A DNA stretch of 64,000 bases from Melastoma dodecandrum (taxonomy: Eukaryota > Streptophyta > Magnoliopsida > Myrtales > Melastomataceae). The stretch lies in NCBI GenBank assembly GCA_029817715.1, contig JARUPY010000397.1, forward strand, positions 2,542,001 through 2,606,000, in the 5' to 3' direction. The translations under genes were made by a program, and so were the position numbers. The notes under the pieces were generated by a model, which had not been told where the DNA came from, did not search any database, and saw only the letters and a program-made list of their open reading frames with translations. Position 1 is the stretch's first letter. Every line of letters begins with the position of its first letter. Shown piece after piece: positions 56,749 to 64,000 of the stretch.

Positions 56749-59530
56749 AAAGTAAAAATATGATTTCAAGCAAAGCTCCGCTTGATTTACTTAATATGGA
56801 CTTATTTGGTCCAACAAGGACTCAAAGTCTTGGAGGTAAACGTTATGGATTAGTTGTGGTAGATGACTTTTTCAGATTCACTTGGGTTAAATTCTTAGCT
56901 CACAAAAGTGATGCGCTTGCAACCTTTGAAACTTTAGTCAAACAACTTCAAAATGAGAAATGTGTTTCTCTAAGAAGCATAAGAACGGATCATGGTACCG
57001 AATTTGAAAACCATGACTTTACTTATTTTTGTGAAGAATATGGTATTAACCATAATTTCTCTGCTCCATATACTCCATAGCAAAATGGAGTTGTAGAGCG
57101 AAAGAATCGAACCTTACAAGACATGGCGAGAACTATGTTACTGGAAAGTGAGGTTGCTAAAAATCTTTGGGCTGAAGCTGTAAGCACAGCATGCTACATC
57201 TCAAATCGTATTCATTTGAGGCACTCTTTAGGTAAAACGTCTTATGAGTTATATAAAGGCAGAAGCCTAATATCTCATACTTCCATCCATTTGGAAGCAA
57301 GTGTTACATCTTAAAACCGATCAAAGATGGTGTTGGAAAGTTTGATGCTCGATCTGATGAGGGCATATTCTTAGGATACTCCCTAACGAGCAAAGCATAT
57401 AGAGTTTTTAATAAAAGAACTCTAACTGTTGAAGAGTCTATCAATGTTAAAATTGATGATTCTCCGACACGGGAGAAAGTTGCTGTGGAAGCAGTAGCAC
57501 AATCCTCAACAATAACATCAAATGATACCTCCCAGCAAATGATTGCTGACAATAATCCGAACGGAAACACTGTAGCAGATGTACAGCAAGTGCCTGCTGC
57601 ACACACTGAAAATGCTTCTGGTGATTTCCAGGATATTCAAATTGAGAATCGTGTTCCTTCGTTATATAAGAAAAGACATCCTATTGATCAAGTAATAGGT
57701 TCTTTGCACACAGGAGTGCGAACCCGCAATACAGCAAGTTTGTACTGTGAACACTCTGCTTTTATCTCTCAAGATGAACCTCAAGGCATTGATGATGCGC
57801 TTGATGATCCTAATTGGATTCTTGTTATGCAAGAGGAATTGAACCAATTTGAGAGAAACAAAGTTTGGAGTTTAGTACCTAGACCCAATGATCGTTCCAT
57901 TATTGGAACAAAATGGGTTTATCGAAATAAACTTGACGAGTCTGGAAATGTTGTAAGAAACAAAGCTAGACTTGTAGCAAAAGGTTACTCACAAGAAGAA
58001 GGCATCGATTATGATGAAACGTTCGCCCCAGTGGCGCGTCTAGAAGCAATACGCTTACTCCTAGCGTATGCTTGCTATAATAACTTTAAGTTATTTCAAA
58101 TGGATGTGAAAAGTGCTTTCCTAAATGGTGATATAAAAGAGGAAGTCTATGTTGAACAACCTCCTGGATTCACCGATCTAAAGTATCGTAATCATATTTA
58201 TAAGCTCTCTAAAGCTTTGTATGGGCTTAAGCAAGCTCCGCGAGCATCATACGAAAAGCTTAGTTCCTTTCTTATAGCAAAGGGATATAGGCGTGGAAAA
58301 ATTGATACAACATTGTTTCTTAAGAAACAGGATGCTGATCTTTTAGTTGCTCAAATATATGTCGATGACATTATATTTGGTTCAACTAATGAAAAATTAT
58401 GTAATGAATTCTCTGATCTAATGAAAGGAGAATTTGAAATGAGTCTCATGGGAGAACTTACTTTCTTCCTCGGACTTCAAATTAAACAAACGGAAGATGG
58501 AATTTTCATCCATCAAGAAAAGTACAGCAAACAGTTGCTCAAGAAATTTGATCTTGAGAACCTTTGTCAACTCCAATTGGTAGTAATACCAAAATTGATA
58601 AAGACGAAAGTGGAAAGGAAATTGATTCCAAGCTATACAGAAGTATGATAGGATCATTGCTATATCTTACTGCTTCACGACCAGATATTATGTTCAGCGT
58701 ATGCTTATGCGCTAGATATCAGTCTGCTCCAAAAGAGTCACACCTTGCTGCAGTTAAGAGGATCTTTCGATACCTCGCAGGAACTGTTAGCTTAGGTCTG
58801 TGGTATCCAAGAGAATCGTTGCTGGATCCTAGAGGATATTCAGATGCTGACTATGCTGGATGTCGTATTGATAGGAAAAGCACGTCTGGTACTTGCCAAC
58901 TATTGGGAAATATGCTTATTTCCTGGTTCTCTAAGAAGCAGACAACTGTCGCTTTATCCACAGCTGAGGCTGAATACGTATCAGCAGCTAGTTGCTGTGT
59001 GTAGTTACTATGGATGCGACAACAACTCGAAGATTATGATCTTCATTTTGATTCTATTCCAATAATGTGTGATAACACAAGTGCAATTAATTTATCACGA
59101 AATCCTGTCTATCACTCAAGATCTAAGCATATTGAGTTGAGACACCACTTTCTACGTGATAATGTACAAAGCGGTAAAGTTGATATTCAGTATGTAAATA
59201 CTGAGCAACAGCTTGCTGATATCCTTACTAAACCGCTTGACAAAGAGAGGTTTGAATATTTACGAAGTGAATTAGGGATATGTAATCTCAATCTCTAAGA
59301 TGATATTGTCATTCTTGAGAAATTCTCGATAGGAATATAAAATTCCTAAAAATGATGCAGAAATATTCATGGGGCGCCAACCAAATTTCTATATCTTTTA
59401 TTTCCTTCTTTTCTCTTTTCAATATTCTATAAAAACTAAAACTACCTATGGTTTCTTTTCAAATCCCTAACTTCCCTCGTTTCTTCTTCAACCTCAACCC
59501 TCTTCCTTCTTCTCCATTTCTCCTCCGAAA

Positions 59531-61207
59531 ATGGCACCCAAATCCGCGAAATCTGGAAAGGGCAAGGGAACTCCCAAGAAACTGTCACAATCTGTGACTG
59601 CTTCCGTCCAGCAAACCTCTGCTGTGGAGCCTCCGTCGGTTACAGAGGGGGAGCCCTCGATGATGCAAACCCCTGCTCCGGTGGTCACTGAGACCAAGGA
59701 GACACCTGCTGCGGTTCCTGCCAAGGACAATGTGGCTTCGACTGGTGATGCCACCACTTTTGGCGAACCTGAGAGTGCTACGGAGAAAACCCTCGATGTT
59801 GAGGAGGAAACCGCTCCACCGGAGGCGGTTACCAAGTCTACTTCTGCGTCTCCCAAAGCAGGAAACTCCCCTGCTACTGATGTGGAGACTCAAGCCGAAA
59901 AAGGCAAGAAAAGCGCTGAGGATCCTGAGGATTTCCAGAGCGCCGATGAACAGGACTCTTTGGCTGAAGAGACTCCTGACGATGATGAGAATGTGGAGGT
60001 GATCGGCTCTGTTCACAATCCTCCGATTCGCTCTTCTCTGGGTGTCGCCTCTCGCACCAGAATGAAGCGACCTTATGCTGGTATAAGGGATGGTATGCAT
60101 TCCGGCTCTCCTATTCAAAAGAAAGTGAGAAATGCAGATTCCTCTGTTTTTATCCCTAAGGTTGATCAATATGTTTCTCTTGCTGAGTTAAATCGGATTC
60201 TTGCTGATGATACTATGCCAAATAGAAACATGACCAAGCGCAGTATTGCCGCATGCAAGCGTGTAGACTTTGACTGGTTTACTCAACATGAGCTCTGCTT
60301 TGCTGAGATGTTTGAAAGGTTGACCTGGCGATCCTTTTGTGAATATGATGGCATCAGTTCCATCTCAAAGGTCAAGGAATTCTATGCCAATATTACCTTT
60401 CATAAGGAAGATTCTCTCATTAAATTCATCAAGGTGTTGGTAGATGAGAAAACCTTTGTTTTCTCTGTGTTTGATGTTTGCCGCCTCTTTGAATCTAATC
60501 TTGTTAACAACCTGAGGGTGATCAGTGAAGGAAAGCTGGAAGCTTATCAGACCATCAATGATGGTGAGGTGGTTGCTGTCAGCGGATATCTGCAGAATAC
60601 CGGGCTGAGTTTCAGCAACCGGATGTTTCACAAGGCAGTAATGTCCTGCTTGGCCCCTCGGATTGGCAGCATCGACACTGTCATGCCAAGAGATTGGAAT
60701 CTGATGGTTCATCTTAAAAGAGGTATTCCTGTGAACTTGGGAAGTGTGATATTTGGCCATATGGCATCTTGTGTTCAGGACGAGAACAGGGCACTTCCAT
60801 TTGCACATGTTATCACTGCATTGCTACAGTTTTATGGGGAGCAGATTGTTCCTGTGAATCAAATGGACACCTGGACTACTCAGGTTATTGGAGCTAACTC
60901 TGTAGCAAGTATGGGCTACCAGTATGTGGATGGTGTTTTTGTCAAGAAACCAACCAAGCGACAGATCGCTGCTTCTGTCCGTGGCAAGTCCACAGCTGAA
61001 CTTGGCAAGCAACGCTATGCTGAACGTGAGAGGGCGGCTTCTTCATCCAAGGATGAGTCCCCTTCTTCTTCCAAGCTTCAGAAAGTCCTCTGTGAGGAAC
61101 TAAGCTACACCAGGCGCTCCATTCTTGAAAGGCTGGATGGATTTGCTGAGAGGCTGACCCGCCTGGAAAAGATGATCCAGACCTTGCTTGACAATGCCGA
61201 GGATTGA
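59531..61207 (+). CDS. Sirevirus third ORF (putative plant transposon protein)
   Basis: Intact 558-codon frame between pol and the 3' LTR. The N-terminal 190 residues are Ala/Thr/Pro/Glu-rich and disordered (MAPKSAKSGKGKGTPKKLSQ). The centre (about 220-470) is a folded domain: DFDWFTQHELCFAEMFERLT, EFYANITFHKEDSLIKFIKV, LVNNLRVISEGKL and NLMVHLKRGIPVNLGSVIFG, the domain annotated in plants as putative plant transposon protein. The C-terminus is a short coiled coil (SILERLDGFAERLTRLEKMI). Extra ORFs here are called env-like in some Sireviruses, but no signal peptide or membrane helix is visible, so an envelope role is not supported. Confidence 0.82.
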   Translation: MAPKSAKSGKGKGTPKKLSQSVTASVQQTSAVEPPSVTEGEPSMMQTPAPVVTETKETPAAVPAKDNVASTGDATTFGEPESATEKTLDVEEETAPPEAVTKSTSASPKAGNSPATDVETQAEKGKKSAEDPEDFQSADEQDSLAEETPDDDENVEVIGSVHNPPIRSSLGVASRTRMKRPYAGIRDGMHSGSPIQKKVRNADSSVFIPKVDQYVSLAELNRILADDTMPNRNMTKRSIAACKRVDFDWFTQHELCFAEMFERLTWRSFCEYDGISSISKVKEFYANITFHKEDSLIKFIKVLVDEKTFVFSVFDVCRLFESNLVNNLRVISEGKLEAYQTINDGEVVAVSGYLQNTGLSFSNRMFHKAVMSCLAPRIGSIDTVMPRDWNLMVHLKRGIPVNLGSVIFGHMASCVQDENRALPFAHVITALLQFYGEQIVPVNQMDTWTTQVIGANSVASMGYQYVDGVFVKKPTKRQIAASVRGKSTAELGKQRYAERERAASSSKDESPSSSKLQKVLCEELSYTRRSILERLDGFAERLTRLEKMIQTLLDNAED

Positions 61208-61435
61208 GCCATGCTCTCCGTTTAGGATTGAGCTACTCTCCTCTATCTTTAGGTGTCTGCTCTGTTGTTCTAGAATGAGCTATGCTCTTCTATTTCTGAA
61301 CTTGTTTAGAAACTGTTTTGATACATTGCAGCAACTGTTGGCTGCTGTTGACTTTGTCTTTTGAGTGCTAGCATATTCTTGCTGCACTAGTAATAAAACT
61401 ATCCTTTGTTATCCTCTTTTCTTTTTGATATGACA

Positions 61436-61543
61436 AAAAGGGGGAGAAGACTAAGTTCAGGGGGAGTTAAGGATTTAAGGGGGAGTTGAGATACAAGCTC
61501 GATCCCTAAGTCCATATTTTGTCATCAACAAAAAGGGGGAGAA
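61436..61543 (+). promoter_or_regulatory. Polypurine-tract cluster before the 3' LTR
   Basis: AAAAAGGGGGAGA at about 61434, then CAGGGGGAGTT, AAGGGGGAGTT and a final AAAAAGGGGGAGAA directly before TGTTGACC. Such repeated tracts plus ATTTTGTCATCA are a Sirevirus hallmark; the last is the probable plus-strand primer. Confidence 0.85.
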
Positions 61544-63543
61544 TGTTGACCTGGTTTTGATGATGAACTTAAGCGACATGTTACTGGTGGTCAGTAGTAA
61601 TGTTTCACAAGTTATGTGTTCATTCTTAGTCATAAGCTTGAGCAATGCGTTGCTGAACCACAGCTAGTAACCGCTATATATTACTGCGTTCCAGTACACT
61701 GTTACTGTGATATTACGCATAGAAGTTGAAAATATGGAAACATATTTTTAATAATCACGATTTATTCTAAGATTTATTTTAATCTATCTCAGATAAATTA
61801 TTCTGAGTGTCTAGGTTCATTTAACGTAGCCTAATGTTTTATCATAAGCACTTAGGCAACAAATAAAATGAGATTACCTTTCCAATTGTTATTTTTGAAA
61901 ACAAAATATTTCTCTAATCTTCTGCAGCAACGTCTCGCTGTAATGGGAGAAAATATCAAATTAAATATATTTGATTATCACAATCGATTAGATAAGATAA
62001 TATATAGATTGGAAATAAATTATCTAATTGATACAAATGGAGGAAGTTACCGTTGGATCTTTCCTTCTATGGGACAGCAAACGTTGAGCAGAGGGTTGCT
62101 GAATCCTGGCTGCCAGTTTTGGCAACAAATCTCGAAGATTGCCTGGACATCCCTTATGCTTCTTTCTCCGTTATAATCAGACCAAGGACGACATTTTCTC
62201 TTGGCCTTTGTGCGTCTGTGTGGTCTAAGTGGTCTAAGTGGTCTAAGTGAGCTTTGTGCGTCGACGAAGAGCGGAAGGTGCTAAGTGTCTCCTGGTTCTT
62301 TCTCTTGCAAGCTGCGTGTGAGAGTGTCAAGGGGCTGAGGTCAGATCCTTTGATCGTCTGAGAGGGACTGGGTGTCCTTGGTGCGTTCAACGAGCAGCCG
62401 GCGAATCGTCTGAGGGAAGCTAAGTGAATACCTGCTCTGAATTCAGTAACCGGTTGCTGACCCATCGGCAAGAAGCCGTTCTTGTCGTGTCTTTTCGCAG
62501 GGAAGTCTCGAGCCTACGGAGTTTGAGCAGTTAGACACGCACTTGCGGGTGCGCGCCAGAAGTCTCGTGCCTGCAGGGTAGAGCAGGAGTTGGGAACGCC
62601 GCCGGAGTGAAAAGAGTTCCTCCCGAGCACAGGGGTGCTGTGCAGAAGTCTTGAACGCCTGATACAGAGGGTTAGTAAAGCAGGTTGCATGGAAGCCAAT
62701 GGAACGGAAAATTCCACCCTAGGCACTGGGTGTGCAGTGCAGTGAGTCACGGCCGTGGTAACCGTGCACGTCCGAACTGAGTGCAGGACGAATACCTTCT
62801 AAGTGGCTTTGTGGTTTTCTTTGTGATCTTTGTGGTTCCTATCTTCGTGATCTTTGTTGTTCAACTTTGTGGTTGTCTCTTAAGCAAGTGTAGGCTTATC
62901 TTAAGGAGAGACAAGATCTGTGTGGAAATCCTCTACTGAACGATAAAGTGCTGAAGCAATCCTTCGCTGTGAAGCAGAAACGAGCTGCTCTCTGATAATA
63001 CATTCTTCACCGTAAGGAATTATCTGTGAGGATTTATACTCTAACATAACGTTGTCAGTGTTCTTTGATAAGTCAGGTTTATATTAAGCGACAACGAGCT
63101 GTGTGGAATCCATTGAGCTACCAACTGTTGAAGATAAGCATCATTCTGCTGGAAACGAGAAGACGTCCACTGCGTGAGGAGCTGACCGTTGCCAGGAGTG
63201 ATCATCTATTGTAAGGGATTCTAAATCTCACTTTGTGAGAGGAACATACGCCTAGTGCAAGGGCTTTTTGCACCCATTATTTTATATAGTGGAATCACCT
63301 TGTTGGTGGAAAGTGGACGTAGGTCAATTAAGGCCTAACCACTATAAATCACTGTGTCCATTACGATCGCGCAACACTCGTACGAAAACCTACTCGACAA
63401 AATCGTAATAGTTACAGTAAGGTATTTCTCATTCTGAGAAACGCTCTGCTGTGATACAGTACGCTTCCGCTTACACCGAGAAAGGGCGAAAAAGTGATAA
63501 ACACTAATTCACCCCCCTCTTAGTGTACATAAACGATCCAACA
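61544..63543 (+). repeat. Copia 3, 3' LTR
   Basis: 2,000-bp copy of the 5' LTR, containing three tandem GGTCTAAGT units where the 5' copy has two. Confidence 0.93.
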
Positions 63544-63548
63544 GAGTC

Positions 63549-64000
63549 CTTGTTATAAGGGAGCGAGTTAACAACGCCACTTCGACGGTAAAAGCGTATT
63601 TTATGAAATTCGGATCGTATTTCAAAATCTTTTTTTAAACGGAACCGCATTTTCGTACAAGACCCCCTTTTAACGCCAAAATACACGGTGCGAGCGTGAG
63701 GAGGTGGGTCCTGTCAGGACTACGACCATTTTTCAATCAAATCTCAATTCCAAATTTTGACTTAATTCATTCCCTTCATCGTTAGTCGTTACACCAACAT
63801 CGAACAGTTTTTAATATCTCTTTCTTTTCGTCAAAGTCAAACCCACGCCGCAGCTAGAACGATTAGGATTCGAATCCTTTTGAGGTTGTTCGAAACAAGT
63901 TCTGATGGATTTAACCACAAACCACAGTTTCAGTTCATAAAGGAATTAAGGAAGAATTGTTATTTGCCTGCATTTATATTATATTATATGCTATACATAT
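63549..64000. other. Right-edge DNA, no gene seen
   Basis: AT-rich flank beyond the Sirevirus duplication. The minus frame 63504-63686 spans the LTR boundary and is not credible. Confidence 0.5.

Larger units (their letters stand above)
54638..59298 (+). pseudogene. Sirevirus pol, interrupted
   Basis: Protease WYLDSGCSRHMSG (about 54689) and pre-integrase LWHRKLGHANYDLL (about 55071) are open to a stop at 55220, and the nested MULE occupies 55231-56748. Integrase resumes (LLNMDLFGPT, VVDDFFRFTW, IRTDHGTEFE) with a stop TAG at 57078-57080 inside the third catalytic region. The frame shifts near 57280 and again near 58565. RT ([47 protein letters not shown]) lies at 58020-58385, and RNase H from about 58820 with a stop at 59002. 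The element therefore cannot make its own Pol. Confidence 0.92.
50995..63543 (+). mobile_element. Sirevirus-type Ty1/copia retrotransposon 3
   Basis: 12,549 bp including a nested 1.5-kb MULE. The target duplication GAGTC is exact (50990-50994 and 63544-63548). The LTRs are about 2 kb, with ends TGTTGACCTGG and GATCCAACA. A primer-binding site ATTGGTATCAGAGC follows. Long LTRs, a gag with two zinc knuckles, an extra ORF after pol and a cluster of GGGGGAG tracts before the 3' LTR fit Sireviruses (SIRE/Maximus). The LTRs are near-identical apart from indels. Confidence 0.95.

Noticed and set aside
59531..61207. Envelope protein identity for the Sirevirus third ORF
   Set aside because: No signal peptide, membrane helix or cleavage site visible.

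Overview
The window is flowering-plant nuclear DNA. The evidence is GT-AG introns, plant-only families (WPP domain, DUF620, prolamin-like, plant mobile domain), plant Ty1/copia and Ty3/gypsy elements, and Mutator-like (MULE) transposons. A eudicot seems likelier than a grass, but the sequence does not settle this. About ten ordinary host genes sit among transposons that make up roughly half of the window.

Layout. 0-6.8 kb: first exon of an uncharacterised conserved gene at the left edge, a complete six-exon adenine phosphoribosyltransferase gene, a 45-bp minisatellite, a doubtful secreted-protein locus and a tiny two-exon gene (73 aa) whose upstream region is cut by a copia element. 6.8-19.6 kb: a young copia element (target-site duplication CCAAC), a decayed gypsy remnant and an older, heavily broken copia element. 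19.6-24.1 kb: an unidentified gene relic, then a 12-exon membrane-anchored aspartic protease. 24.1-27 kb: a large fold-back repeat and a 384-bp tandem duplication ending in a run of 33 C. 27-36 kb: a DUF620 gene, a Pumilio-type RNA-binding protein and an NRAMP metal transporter. 35.9-42.5 kb: a complete MULE with GC-palindrome-rich terminal inverted repeats, a MuDR-type transposase and a plant-mobile-domain gene, landed 118 bp before the NRAMP start codon. 43-48 kb: a WPP-domain protein, a CE6-type carbohydrate esterase, a prolamin-like secreted peptide and an asparaginase relic. 51-63.5 kb: a Sirevirus-type copia element with 2-kb LTRs (duplication GAGTC). Its pol is split by a nested Pack-MULE carrying a stolen piece of a UTP20 gene, while gag and a third ORF stay open.

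The host genes are unrelated housekeeping and secretory genes, so I infer no operon or pathway link. The most informative regions are the transposase/mobile-domain junction in the MULE, the UTP20-bearing Pack-MULE nested in the Sirevirus, and two insertions just upstream of host genes. Exon coordinates were read by hand from splice signals, reading phase and family resemblance; no alignment or transcript data was available. I recognised no tRNA, rRNA or CRISPR.
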